Assembly (NCBI GenBank): GCA_936432065.2
Contig: OW386289.2
Location: 89,959,736-90,023,735, forward strand
Direction of reading: 5' to 3'
Source of the DNA: Rutpela maculata
Taxonomy: Eukaryota > Arthropoda > Insecta > Coleoptera > Cerambycidae
DNA: 64,000 nt
Both the position numbers and the translations under genes were made by a program. Shown piece after piece: positions 47,362-58,265 of the stretch (positions are counted from its first letter, which is position 1; every line of letters begins with the position of its first letter). The notes beneath the pieces are model-generated. The model saw only the letters and a program-made list of their open reading frames with translations. It had not been told where the DNA came from and did no database searches.

Positions 47362-47374
47362 TTTTTTTTTACTA

Positions 47375-47660
47375 GAATACCTTTTTTCTTATTTTCAAAT
47401 GATCTTCTCATTGGCTCCCTATTGTGTTCTTCGTGTGTGTCTCTTTTTATGGACCAACAGTTGTCCACCACCCAGAAAATTTTTAGTGAATACAATGAAG
47501 AGCAATGCGAACGCTTTCACCAAGATATTTCGGAGATGGAGAAGCGGTATCAAGGAAGGTGGGATGTCCACATGATGGCCGACTACTGTTGGTCTATGAA
47601 AAGAGACACGCACGAATAACATAAAAGAGAGCCAGTGAGGGGATCATTTGAAAATGAGAA
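47375..47660 (+). pseudogene. Inverted pair of transposon-protein C-termini
   Basis: Plus strand 47490-47619: NEEQCERFHQDISEMEKRYQ, then GRWDVHMMADYCWSMKRD and a stop. This closely resembles the C-terminus of a very common uncharacterised element-encoded protein family in arthropods (HQDI..ME.RYQG.W...MMADYCW...RD). On the minus strand, 47470-47375 repeats the last part (VVDNCWSIKRDTHEEHNREP, then MRRSFENKKK). The two copies plus the 39-bp stem form a nested palindrome. Only this C-terminal end is present. Confidence 0.6.
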
Positions 47661-47739
47661 GAACAGGTATTCTGAGAAGAAAAATTGAAAAACTAGCATA
47701 TGTACATTTTATTATGTAGGAGTGTTTTTTTAGGGATGA

Positions 47740-48330
47740 TTTTGGGTACCAAGTGAGAATAGGGTAGATCAACGTCACTCAAGAATCTATTCTGGAACTG
47801 AAACAATGAAAACTCCAACATTTCCCACGATTTATTGGTATTCATACAATTTATTCTTATATAAGGGTGGCTACCACCCTTTATAGAAGAGATTTTGGGT
47901 CACGAGTAAGCGAGGCGCCCCGAGAGAACCTCCAGATTCATTTTCTGTACTTAAACTATAAAAAAGTTATTTCCCATGATTTATTGGCATTTGTGCTTTA
48001 TTCTGTAATAAGGATGGTTTCCACCCTATTATAGAGGTAGTTTTTGTACCGATTAAGAATAAGGTAGAACAGGGTCACCCAAGATTCTATTCTGGAATTA
48101 AAACATCGAAAACTCCTCCATTTCCCACAATCTATTGGTATTCACTCAGTCTATTTTTATATAAGGGTGGTCTCCACCCTGTTATATGGGTGGTTTTGAG
48201 ACACGCGTAAGATTCATGTACTGTATTCCAAACTATAAAAACTTTAACATTTCTCGCGATTTATTGGCATTTATATACTCTTGTACAGGGGGAGTTTTCA
48301 GCATATTATAAGGGTAGTTTTCCAGTCAAT
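47740..48330. repeat. Satellite-like tandem repeat, about 145-bp units in 295-bp dimers
   Basis: Four units are seen through TTTCCCACGATTTATTGG-type starts at about 47820, 47968, 48119 and 48249. The alternate ones are more alike (AGATTCTATTCTGGAAT near 47790 and 48090), giving a dimeric period of about 295 bp. Each unit holds a GGTGG.TACCACCCT-like hairpin. Non-coding. Confidence 0.75.
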
Positions 48331-48334
48331 ATTC

Positions 48335-49050
48335 AAGTAAGTGACTGCTGAATATAAAACATTTTCCCTTCCCATATTTTTCACCATTCAATTTACATCT
48401 ATTAATTGAATCCTGATGTATGGTTTTACCCCATTTCGGGGTTGTTTTTGGCTGTAGCGCAAAAGTTTGGGGGTATACGAATTTTTTTGACCTCGGATTC
48501 GGATTCAGCGTCGACAAACACATAGGAATACTATGGTCAGTCGTCCAGATCAAAAACTTTTTTTTTGTGGAGCTGTGTTATCGTCCTCCGTCACGTTTTT
48601 CAATTTGACCACCCTGTATTTTTTTTCATATTTTTCTTCTTTGAGGGTTGTGTTCATTTCATGTCAAATATTACTGTGTTTAGTCACTTTTTCCCATTAA
48701 TTATACTTTTTATGGGGTCCACCTTATATATTTTTTTCAAAGGATTTTTTCCCAGTTCCTCGTTGGCATTAGTGTCAACTGCCTACCAAATATTATCCTT
48801 CTCCGTCAAGTGGATTTGTAGATATAACGTCAATAGACAGACAGACTGACGAAATTAAATGGCTTTAAATTTCGTAATCTACGTACTCTGAAACGTGAAA
48901 ATCCGAAGAAATCTCTGAGGGTGACTTTTTCACGATTACAGTACTTTCGTTCGATAAGCGAGGGAAGTAAAAATATTCTCCTCTGCACAATATGTGCCAT
49001 ATTATAACAATTTAAATGCCTCAATTGATATTTTGTCCTGCAATATCCTG
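48335..49050. other. Intron 1, no gene
   Basis: Includes 48600-48770, related inverted to 43170-43385, and short GACAGACAGAC runs near 48835. Otherwise AT-rich. Confidence 0.45.
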
Positions 49051-49055
49051 TCAAT

Positions 49056-49185
49056 TAAAAAGTTGAGATTTTAAGTTTGAGAAAAAAAAATTCTGTCTGT
49101 CGGTCTGTCTGTAACTTTTTTTTGTGCGCGATTATTCTGGAACTGTTTAAGATATTGACTTGAAATTTGGTATTTGTGTACGGCT
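49056..49185 (+). repeat. Family A fragment
   Basis: Retains only the GTTGAGATTTTAAGTTTGAG, CTGTCTGT microsatellite and AAGATATTGACTTGAAATTT core. Confidence 0.75.
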
Positions 49186-49189
49186 TGTT

Positions 49190-49790
49190 TAAACATTTTC
49201 TGTAGCATTTGTTAACAATAATTTCGAGAATAATTGGGCAGCACCTGAATTTAGAAAGATTAAGGTTTGAGAATCAAATGTTCAAAAACAGGCCTGTAAA
49301 TGCAGTAGGAATGAATCAACTTTCAGTAATACAAAAATTTTCGAAAACAAATATTTGCGCCTTTTTGCAATCACGGCCAGAATGGCGCCCTCCACATTTA
49401 GATCTGCAGGGTCATTTCAGATAATTATTTTTTGCAAAACTATGGAATGCAGAAGATAGTCTGACATTTTGGGAGCACGCAAATTAAAATGATTGTTTTC
49501 TTAAAATATTCGAAAAGGAAGAACACAACTTAAATAGTAATGAATGAACTGTTCCATCCTGATCCGACCAAATACTGAAACGTTCAAGGACACGATATTT
49601 AACTAAAATCACCTTCATATTTACCTTTATCGGAACACTACAAGTGTACTTGTACTGTAACACGTCTGAAATAGTCTTCATATATATTTTTTACAATTAG
49701 ATACGTTTAATAATAAATAAAAGAAATCCCCTGTAAATTGCAAAGTTCCACTGATGAATGACCACGTGATTTGAAATCTAATTCTTTTTT
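49190..49790. other. Intron 1, no gene
   Basis: AT-rich sequence leading to the acceptor of exon 2. The frame over 49209-49424 was not recognised. Confidence 0.4.
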
Positions 49791-49794
49791 TCAG

Positions 49795-49978
49795 AAATAG
49801 TTGAGAAAAGCGGTTGCGAGTCCTGCAGACTTCTGTTGACTTGCCGTCATTTGACCTCCATTATTGCTATTCTGGAAGTTGACTTTATTCCAAGAGAGTC
49901 GAACGAAACTATAGGAAATGCCAGTATTACGCCCACCCCCTTTCCACCGATGCATCCCAGGGATGCCCTTAATAAAAG
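49795..49978 (+). CDS. Host gene, second coding exon
   Basis: Preceded by TTCTTTTTTTCAG (acceptor) and followed by AAAAG|GTTAGT (donor), 184 nt. Joined in phase 1 to exon 1 it is open throughout: the join codes Glu, then IVEKSGCESCRLLLTCRHLT and SIIAILEVDFIPRES. There is an N-glycosylation pair (NET, NAS) and a Pro-rich stretch TPTPFPPMHP. The paired cysteines and alternating hydrophobics suit an extracellular beta domain. The pattern C..C..LLLTC......I.I...DF is reminiscent of the N-terminal half of SUEL/rhamnose-binding lectin domains, a weak hypothesis. It ends in phase 2. Later exons must lie beyond 64 kb or were missed. Base composition is distinctly less AT-rich than the flanks. Confidence 0.55.
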
Positions 49979-49979
49979 G

Positions 49980-50220
49980 TTAGTCTACTATATACTTTAA
50001 AATGCTTTTATTGTCTGTAATTCCTTACCTATTCAGGCCAGTGCTATCTCAACAAATTGTGCGCTCCAAGGCACATTGTATATCGGCTACTATAGAATAG
50101 AGTGAGGATCACAAATATCGTCTCAAAAATGCTAAATGTGAAAACCTGAATTACAATCTGAAATATTTATTTTCTATTTACCAATAGACAAGCCAGTAGT
50201 GCACACGCGGCAAGTTGCCT
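49980..50220. other. Intron 2 start, no feature
   Basis: AT-rich; ends at the LINE 3' tail. Confidence 0.4.
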
Positions 50221-52275
50221 TTTTATTTATTTATTTATTTATTTTAATTACATATCCAACAGGCAGAAGCCCAATTACAGGATACAACCAGAACATACAT
50301 AATGGTTAGAGCATAAGAATATACAAATGATATATACATACATATTGCTATTACTAATCTAAAGAAAACTATAAAACATAATAATAGAATTGGTTAGGTA
50401 TAAATATCTTTTATCTGTTTTATGTTGCAGAAAAACAGATCAATTCTGTTCACCTTTTGGTAGGTAGTGATAATTTTATGAATCGGAGATGATTCCTGAA
50501 TATCTGTTTCTGCTGTAGGAATATTGAACGCGCTGTGGTAGCGGGATAAGACTTTGGGAACTCTTAAATTTATTGATTTTAAAATTTCTGTACAGTCTAA
50601 ACAATTGTTAAAAATTTTGTATAGGAAAATTAAACTGTGTATGGATCTGCGTTGTGCAACCTTCTGTAGTTCAAATCGATCTAGCAGCAACTGTCGTGGA
50701 TAATGTCTAGGCGGATAAATACAATCAAGTATAAACACGGCCGACTTTAAAAACCGTCGTTGTACTCTTTCCAAAGATATAGTATGGGTATTATAAGTAA
50801 GGTTCCAGACAACTGAGGCGTATTCCAGACGGGATCGTACAAAGATCATATACAGTAGACGAAGCGTATGCACGTTGGTAAAATGTTTCGAGTTGCGTGT
50901 GACAAAGCCGAGACTTTTAAATCCAGATGTAATGGTCATTTCTATATGCCGGACAGAGGAAAGTTTAGAGTCAAATATAACTCCAAGATCTTTTATGTAT
51001 TCGGGCCTATCTAGTGTAGTATTGTCTAGGCTGTAATCATATTTTATTTGGCTAACTTTCCTCGAGAATGTCATCACGTTGCATTTAGATGGATTTAGGG
51101 GTAAGCTATTTCTAATACACCAGTTATTAATGCATTTTGAAGACATTCACAGTCTAATATAGATGCTATCTCGCAGAATAATTTCAGATCGTCAGCATAT
51201 AACAAAAAACGCACATCTAAATTTGATATAATATCGTCGATGAATATTATAAAGAAAACAGGCCCCAGTATCGAGCCTTGAGGGACTCCTGATGCCTGAA
51301 GGAATTTGTCAGAGACATAACCACGATATTTCACAAACTGGTATCTGTTTGTTAAATAAGATTTGAAGACGCATAGTAGGGAATCAGAAAATCCAAATGC
51401 CTCTAATTTGGAAAGTAAAACATCGTGGTCAAGCCTATAGAACGCCTTCGAGAAATCGGTGTAGAGAACGTCTACTTGACTTCCTAGGTCGAGTTTTTCG
51501 GAGATATATTGCGTTTTGCTTACAAGATTCGTAACCGTAGACCTCCCTTTCATGAAACCATATTGTTCAATTAATATTTTACCTGAGATATGTCTAAAGA
51601 CGATGGGATGGAGTGTAATTTCGAATATTTTTGCAAAGTTAGGAATAATGGTGATTGGTCTGTGATTCATTCTCAAATCATTTCGATCTCTTTTTCTGTA
51701 GACGGGACAAACACAAGACAGCTTCCATATATCAGGAAACTGGGCTGTTTTTAATATTAAGATATAAATTATGGTTAAAGGGTTAGTAAATACTGGAACA
51801 CAGTACTTAACCAGAAATGCCGGTACCATGTCCGGTCCCGTAGTCATATTGGCCTTTAATTTTTTAATTGCGTCAGTTACTTCGTTTTCAGAAATTGATA
51901 AAATATGTAAGGGTAGCATATTATGTTCTGCAGGAGGTCAATACGGTTGTTATTATTATTGAAGGGAGCAGTAAAAGATTTGGAAAAGTAGTCAGCAATA
52001 TTGTCAACCAGGGATTGAGGTCCTTCAATGATGGTGTTGTTATAATGTCATTATCATCGGAATAGTTGAAGTATTATTTTTTCTTTGGATATGAAAATTT
52101 ATTAGGGTTGTTTTTTATGCCGTTTTCAATTGATTCTAGATAAGCCATATGAGCGATATTTTTTTCAGTTTTAATTTGAGATCTGAGCGCTTTAAAGTTG
52201 TTTAAATGGTCATTGTTGCCTGTTTTTTTGTATTTATTCAATGCATTGTGTTTTTGTTTAATTTTATCTTATCTA
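50221..52275 (-). mobile_element. Jockey/CR1-type LINE, 5' truncated, fairly intact
   Basis: Minus strand: a linker (52275-51960), an RT domain frame (51919-51095) and a thumb/C-terminal frame (51146-50394), then 3' UTR and an (AATA)n tail, seen as TTTATTTATTTATTTATTTA at 50222-50246. It is the youngest-looking LINE here; only one frameshift separates the two long frames. No endonuclease or ORF1 remains. Confidence 0.88.
50394..51919 (-). pseudogene. LINE ORF2 reverse transcriptase (one frameshift)
   Basis: Frame 51919-51095 (274 codons): VTDAIKKLKANMTTGPD, FPDIWKLSCVCPVYRK (motif 1), DVLYTDFSKAFYRLDHDVLL (motif 3, first catalytic Asp), ASGVPQGSILGPVFF (motif 4) and FLLYADDLKLF (motif 5, catalytic YADD). 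Frame 51146-50394 (250 codons): NSLPLNPSKCNVMTFSR, IKDLGVIFDSKL, RLEYASVVWNLTY, RVQRRFLKSAVF. The frames overlap near 51100-51146, where a single-base indel accounts for the shift. All catalytic residues are present. PQGS.LGP and YADDLK place it in the jockey/CR1 assemblage. Confidence 0.85.
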
Positions 52276-52334
52276 ATAAGTATTACGCGGATAACATTAG
52301 TTGATTGGTCAAATTATTATTTTTTAAATTTATA

Positions 52335-54012
52335 GTTAATTTTATGTTATAAGCAATTTACCAAGGAGAAGAAGTAGACTGAACATGATCCCAATAAAAA
52401 GTGCGGCAAGGAAAATGTTAATAATGAAGAAGTCACCTATGAGCTCAACAAGAACGGAAACAAATAACAAATATGGACAACTAAGAAAAGATGAAGGCCA
52501 CAGGCAATTAATATTGGACGCGAAACATAATCGAAAGACTAAATTGAAAGAAAACGAAACGTAGAGATTTAATAGGGAAAAGAGATGAAAAAAAAAACTC
52601 CTCAAAACATAGAAAATTTATCAGCAGGACAACGACTAACCAAGCCTTCAGACATCTGGAAAATATAGAAAAATAAACAACAATACGCGCATTAGAAGGT
52701 ATATTCCAAATTGATCAAAGAAGCTGGAGTAAAAGAGTAACGCAAAAAAGGAATGGCCTTTGGACATGTCAGCATCATTAAAGAATCAACTGCTAAAAAT
52801 AATGGTTAGAGTTAGAAGAAATACTGCATCTAGAAAAGACAAAATCACCAACGAATTGATGCACTATAGACCAGAAAGACTAAAGAAGCAAATCACAGAA
52901 ATTGTTGCCAGAGCATGGAGGGAAATTACACTATATATGGAATGGAACGCGACCTCTCCCAAAAATCAACTCACCACAGAATATAGACGATTGTAGAAGA
53001 ATACCACCCTGCCTGATCGAAACACATCGGGAAACCATCAGACTGCCAGACAACATTAATCAGGCAGATCAACGGACAGACATATGTAAAGTGTGCGTCA
53101 TCAAGAGAAGAAGTTCGAGAAGATCTGAAAGAAGAAATACTGCATCTAGAAAAGACAAAATCACCAACGAATTGATGCACTATAGACCAGAAAGACTAAA
53201 GAAGCAAATCACAGAAATTGTTGCCAGAGCATGGAGGGAAATTACACTATATATGGAATGGAACGCGACCTCTCCCAAAAATCAACTCACCACAGAATAT
53301 AGACGATTGTAGAAGAATACCACCCTGCCTGATCGAAACACATCGGGAAACCATCAGACTGCCAGACAACATTAATCAGGCAGATCAACGGACAGACATA
53401 TGTAAAGTGTGCGTCATCAAGAGAAGAAGTTCGAGAAGATCTGAAAGAAACATCGCGTCGTCCAAATACTCGCACAAATATTAAGACCAGAGGAGCGATA
53501 GGAAGTGTCAATATTAATAGGAGAGGAAAACAATAACAAAAGGGGTAGAAAATACGCAATAAAGTACGTTCAAAGAAGTGAAGAAAGTGCCAATACCTGA
53601 ACAGGAGCAAATTCAAAATAGGGAGACAGTACATGGATAAGAACAATTGAGAGGAAGCAACTAGAAAAGGCTCAAGCACACTGAAAACAAACTATAACGA
53701 AAAAAAGGAATCTCAAAGATATCACAAATATATATACGCTGCCGGAATCAGAAATGGAGAAAATAAAAGACTCAGAAGAAAGCTCTAGAAAGAATCACAA
53801 AAAGAGAAGCACAAACACTCCAAGTCACGCCGCAATATGGAAACGCATCTCACAAAACTTACAGTTCCCATTCTATATGCCTGTCTCATGCGCTATGTGA
53901 CTCTCGTTTCTGGCAACAAGCATGACTCAGTCCAACCCAGCGTAGAGGAAGTGGTGTGTTTCCCGGCAGTGGCAGCAATGCCTACCTCATGCTGGTGAAT
54001 TAAATCAATATT
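52335..54012 (+). mobile_element. RTE-type LINE, copy 2, rearranged
   Basis: Plus strand, same family as copy 3: DEGHRQ near 52490, then KNQLLKIMVRVRRNTASRKD against KDQLLEIIVRARRNTAPGVD in copy 3, and LPKINSPQNIDDCRR against IPFPKINSSQNIDDYRR. The RT palm after about 53450 is largely missing or scrambled. The 3' UTR (GGCAACAAGCATGACTCAGT, GTGGCAGCAATGCCTAC) and a TGAATTAAATCAATA tail at 53915-54012 match copies 1 and 3. Contains a 316-bp tandem duplication. Confidence 0.8.
52814..53449 (+). repeat. Perfect-looking 316-bp tandem duplication in RTE copy 2
   Basis: 52814-53129 is repeated at 53130-53449 (period 316), with no difference seen in the translated parts. The unit starts AGAAGAAATACTGCATCTAG and ends AAGATCTGAA. 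It duplicates part of the RT N-terminal region. Either a very recent event or an assembly artefact. Confidence 0.85.
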
Positions 54013-54200
54013 GGAGATTGAAAACAAAGTAAAACAGTGGAGGGAATATGTGCAAAACTTATTTAATGACGAAAGACGTGGAAATCTAGTAGCAACTAAT
54101 TGCAACACCGGGCCACCAATTACCAAAAAGGGAATCATAAACCCATTCGAAAAATTAAAAAACAACTATAATTTAATTTATTACATTAACAAAAGTAATT
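54013..54200 (+). pseudogene. LINE RT linker fragment
   Basis: The plus strand reads IENKVKQWREYVQNLFNDER, then GPPITKKGIINPFEKLKNN, equivalent to the W.EY...LF.D.R...GP.I...E...A...LK block preceding the RT in RTE-like and related LINEs. It follows the 3' tail of RTE copy 2 and is probably from a different element. Confidence 0.6.
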
Positions 54201-54654
54201 TATAAGAATTACTAATAATAATCAAATGCATAGCTTCATGTAGCGAATTTACTTACATATCATAGTCCACACCAAAGTTGCAAAAGTGCAAGGGTAGCAA
54301 CCAAACATGGCTACCCCTTTGTTTTCGCGCGGTCCCTATTCCCCTTGAACTACTCCTAAACGCAAAAAAACACTCCTGTTTCTCAGTTTCCCATTTTTTG
54401 TTGTCAGGCATGCGAGGAATTGTTGCAACAGTTTTTTTTTTTTTTAGGAAACTCAATATATCCTATAAAATTTCGCTACCAGACATCTTAACGACCCTTG
54501 GAGTTTGAAACCACCCCCTCCTTCAATGACGAAACATGCAAAGAACATCCAAACGTGCTGAAAATTGTTTTTCACGCGTTTTTAAGGGCGGGGAACACGA
54601 TGCTGATATTATTTAGCCTCCCACCTCTAACCAACTACCCCTAAATGCATAAAA

Positions 54655-54820
54655 TTAGGTATAGTCCATTCTGTAAATATTGTAGAGGTAATGATTGCGA
54701 TAATAGCGAGCGTGCTGAAAATCCAGATCTATCAGAAGATGAGGATGGTACTATTTATGATATTCAAAAGCTGATCCCGGAAATTTTAATACAGAATGAT
54801 AATGTTAGTGACGATTAGAC
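54655..54820 (+). pseudogene. Cys-rich transposon protein C-terminal fragment
   Basis: Reads YSPFCKYCRGNDCDNSE, then an acidic tail (NPDLSEDEDGTIYD) to a stop at about 54819. CxxC-G-x-x-C-x-N followed by an acidic tail is also how the fragment in foldback 5 (37915-38290) ends, suggesting the same protein family. Confidence 0.45.
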
Positions 54821-55679
54821 TGACGATAGTAATGATGATGATGATGATGATGATGATGAATGCAAGCAAGTCTCATTGAAGAGTGTAAGTCCATTCTGGA
54901 AAATCGGAATGGACTTTACACTCCTCAGTGATTAATGTGATTTAATTTGTAAACGCCGAAAGATAAATTAACATTTAATAATAATCATATATTACGCTTG
55001 CCTAGCATAAAAATAAAAATCATGTACTTAATGTGAAAATAAATATATAATAAAAATGTTGACTATGCACATACCTGACTATATATACATGCGCATAACC
55101 TGTCCTATCAGACTCCTCTTGAACTGCAATAAAAAAATTCTCTCCCTAGAAAACCTGATCCAATGAACGCTTGTGACCTCACTATAAGAAAAACCGATGG
55201 TTTTGCTCATGCGGGATAGTTTTTGAGGACTAAGAGAGAAAGTGGTGCCACGATCGTGTTCTCCACCCTTGAAAACGAAGAAACCTTCTTTAAAACCTTC
55301 TCTTTGAGGGACGCTTCATTATAGAGGGAGGGGATGGTTTCAACCCCCTGGGGTCGTTAGGATGTCTGGTTACTAAATCTTACAGGACATATTGAGTTTC
55401 CTCAAAAAGAAACCGATTCAACAAGTCCTTGCAAGCCTGATAACTAAAAAGAAAAAGGAGTGGGAGACTAAATAATATGAGCATCGTGTTCCCCGCCCTT
55501 GAAAACGTGTAAAAGTTCAGCACGTTTGGATGTTTTTTGCATGTTTCGATGGTTTCAACCCCGGTAGGTCGTTAGGATATCTGATTGAAATTTTACAGGA
55601 CAAATTGAGTTTCTTCAAAAAAAAAAAAAACGATACGAGTCCTCGCATGCCTGACACACTAAAACTTACCACATTTACA

Positions 55680-55909
55680 TTGATAAATATACCTAAGGGA
55701 ACGACAATTCAAAGCATACGCCGATATTGCGCGACTGTCCCAATGGTATAAGAACGGTAGGATGCTGTTCACATATAGCCGCAGCTGTATATTACTTGCC
55801 TCATGCCCGATATCTTTCCCGCATAGTACATCCAGCAGAAGTTTTATCTAATATATTTACATCAGAAAATATTCACGTAGTTATTCATGAGGACAGCGAC
55901 GGAAATTAA
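55680..55909 (+). pseudogene. SWIM-type zinc finger fragment
   Basis: The open frame 55727-55909 reads CPNGIRTVGCCSHIAAAVYY, then LPHARYLSRIVHPAEVLSNI and an acidic end. This is the second half of a SWIM finger (CxCx..GxR.VGCC.H.A....YL), as found in element-encoded proteins of insects and cnidarians. The first CxC is missing because of a frame change near 55727. Confidence 0.6.
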
Positions 55910-56334
55910 TTATATTTTAATAATTAATAATATAATTTGTATATGCATTTAGGGGTAGGAGGCTAAATAATATGAGCATCGTGTTCCCCGCCCTTGAAAA
56001 CGTGTAAAAATTCAGCACGTTTGGATGTTTTTTGCGTGTTTCGGTGGTTTCAACCCCGGTAGGTCGTTAGAATATCTGATTGAAATTTTACAGGACAAAT
56101 TGAGTTTCTTCAAAAAAAAAAAAGATCCAATGAGTCTCCGCATGCCTGACAACGAAAAGTGGAAAAAAGGGGGTGATTTTTTGCGTTTGGGGGTAGTTCG
56201 AGGGGGGTAGGGACTGCGCGACTATCACCATCGTATGGCCGCCCTCGAAAACAGAGGGTAGCCATGTTTGGCTACTCTTGTACATTTGGGGTTTTTGCAA
56301 CTTTGGCATGGACCATCATCATCATGGATATAAA

Positions 56335-57025
56335 TAACAACAAAAATTCTTAAACAAGATGTTAACATTTTATAATGCAAATATATTAACGTATACACTT
56401 CACGTCTGTTAGAGAAATATCTTATAATTATTCTAAATCAAAGAATAGAAGAAGATAAGCCGTCGTTTGAAAATTATTAGATTTAATCATGATCAGTTTT
56501 AGTTATCTCCAGATTGACAAAACGCATGTCAAATGCAGTGTTTTGTTGTTTGTGGAATATGGAATTTACTTCAGCATCAATTAACAACAAGAGATCCTAC
56601 TCCATCTTCGGATTTTGTTATTATCCAATATCTCAATAAGTACAGTCTATTATACTGTTAGTTATTCGAGTTTACAATGGACAAATACGAGTTTCATGGA
56701 GTTGATTGCATACAATGTTATTGATTTTCGAAATTACCTTAGAATTCGATTATATATTCCTTTGTTAAATTAGTCTACGAACGTACTACACATGAATGGA
56801 TGTAAATTGATTCAAATTGATAACGACATTCGTATTGTAGATTATATAAAAATGTAGTGATCCAATAAGTTATTAAAATATCTTGCTCAGAATCTTGACA
56901 GATTCAAAATATCTTTACTCATTGGACAATTTCCGAGAGATCCATTTTTGGTAGCTAAATTAATTAGTCTTAACCCATTTAACATTAAAATAAAGATAAT
57001 TTGATAAAAAATGTTGATTTACCTC
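56335..57025. other. No gene seen
   Basis: AT-rich, nothing recognised. Confidence 0.5.
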
Positions 57026-57030
57026 TTTAA

Positions 57031-57741
57031 CTTCCACATCCAGTGGAAGTAGGTATAGTAACGACAAAAAAATTTTTAAAAATTTTTATTGTTCAAATAG
57101 GCTTAGAATGTCATGAAACGTCGAGATTGTAAATTTGAGCGAAAAAAAATTCTGTCTGTCTGTCGGTCTGTCTGTCGGTCTGTCTGTAACTTTTTTTGTG
57201 CGCACGTTTACTCTGAAACCGTTTGAGATATTGACTTGAAATTTGGTACACATATGTACTTTAACGAGATCTAGAACCAGATTATATTTTCATTTTGTTC
57301 CGTCGAAGGGTTGGGGGGTAATTGGGGTAAATTTGGGGTAAATATGTAAATCAAGCGGGTAAGAGTCCATAAAATTGGTATTTAGTATAGACAAGAGAAG
57401 CCAAGATTTCAAATAAAATTTTGGCACTAGCCACCCCCATTACCACCCCCACCCCATTATTAAAGGGGATGAAAAAAAATTGTGATTTAGCGTGTGTACA
57501 AGAACCAGAAACTTCAAAATATTTTTTTACTTCATCCACTCCCACTACTACACCCTATTACCACCCCCACCCCACTGCCGATGTAGGGTATCGTTTTATG
57601 GGTTTTTGGGGTAGAGGATTTCAAATATTATATTATTAAAGTTCCATAAACAATTATTTCCACATACAAATTTTCATTGTGAGAGACTTGGATAGAAAAT
57701 CTGGATGTGGAAGTAGTGATTCCTTGGGCAGCGGTTTTTTT
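57031..57741 (+). repeat. Family A repeat, best full-length copy
   Basis: Reference copy in this window: CTTCCACATCCAGTGGAAG at the start (itself a small hairpin), a CTGT/CGGT microsatellite at about 57151-57188, G/C-rich purine and pyrimidine tracts in the middle, and CTGGATGTGGAAG about 25 bp before the end GGGCAGCGG plus T-run. The 13-bp inverted pair is terminal on one side only. The frames over 57351-57639 follow the C-rich tracts and are not genes. Confidence 0.85.
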
Positions 57742-57744
57742 AGA

Positions 57745-58265
57745 TGCAATGCATTGATGAGTAGTGTTGCCTCGAAATATTGATATATGCAGTTGCTTCA
57801 TTTTGGCTTTCAAGATATTAGTGATAATCTAATAATAATTTTTAATTGTTATAGAATATTACTTAGGTATTCAGCAGATAACTTTCAAAGAAACCATTCA
57901 TTCCTTTGATATACCATTGATCTAAATCTGACTAAGCTAGAATATCAACAAGAAGTTCCCTTACGAACCGACTTGTCAACTTCTTTCAAACACTTACTAT
58001 ATCTAACATTCAATATGAAAAAACAAGAAAATAACCATTCTTTCTGTATACTGATGATCTAAGTCTGATCATGCCAATATATTTTAAGAAACCTCCCTTA
58101 CGAGGTGTTCTTTCTAGTATCTCTAGCCCTACCTAGAGGATACTCCACCACAAACAAACATTTTAAACATTTCAAAGCCAAGAACTACTAAAAACACAAA
58201 GTGTCAGGTCACGTCTTAATAAATATTTCTATCAACGTTTGATGAGTTCTATAGATAATGAAAAC
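57745..58265. other. No gene seen
   Basis: AT-rich, nothing recognised; ends at the RTE tail. Confidence 0.5.

Larger units (their letters stand above)
54258..56330. mobile_element. Foldback element 7 with SWIM and Cys-rich gene pieces
   Basis: The left arm (54258-54650) is inverted at 55930-56330, sharing AAGTTGCAAAAGTGC..GGTAGC and CTAAATAATAT.AGCATCGTG. Two further diverged copies of the arm core lie in the right-arm orientation at about 55250-55430 and 55460-55660, so the element contains at least four arm copies. The central parts have coding traces on the plus strand. Includes a GAT microsatellite at 54833-54859. Confidence 0.75.

Noticed and set aside
52902..53484. Two overlapping open frames with repeated sequence
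   Set aside because: They are the wrong frame of the duplicated RTE segment and not a novel repeat protein.
57031..57741. Family A as a Helitron
   Set aside because: One end has a hairpin, but there is no TC start, no CTRR end after the hairpin and no Rep/helicase trace.
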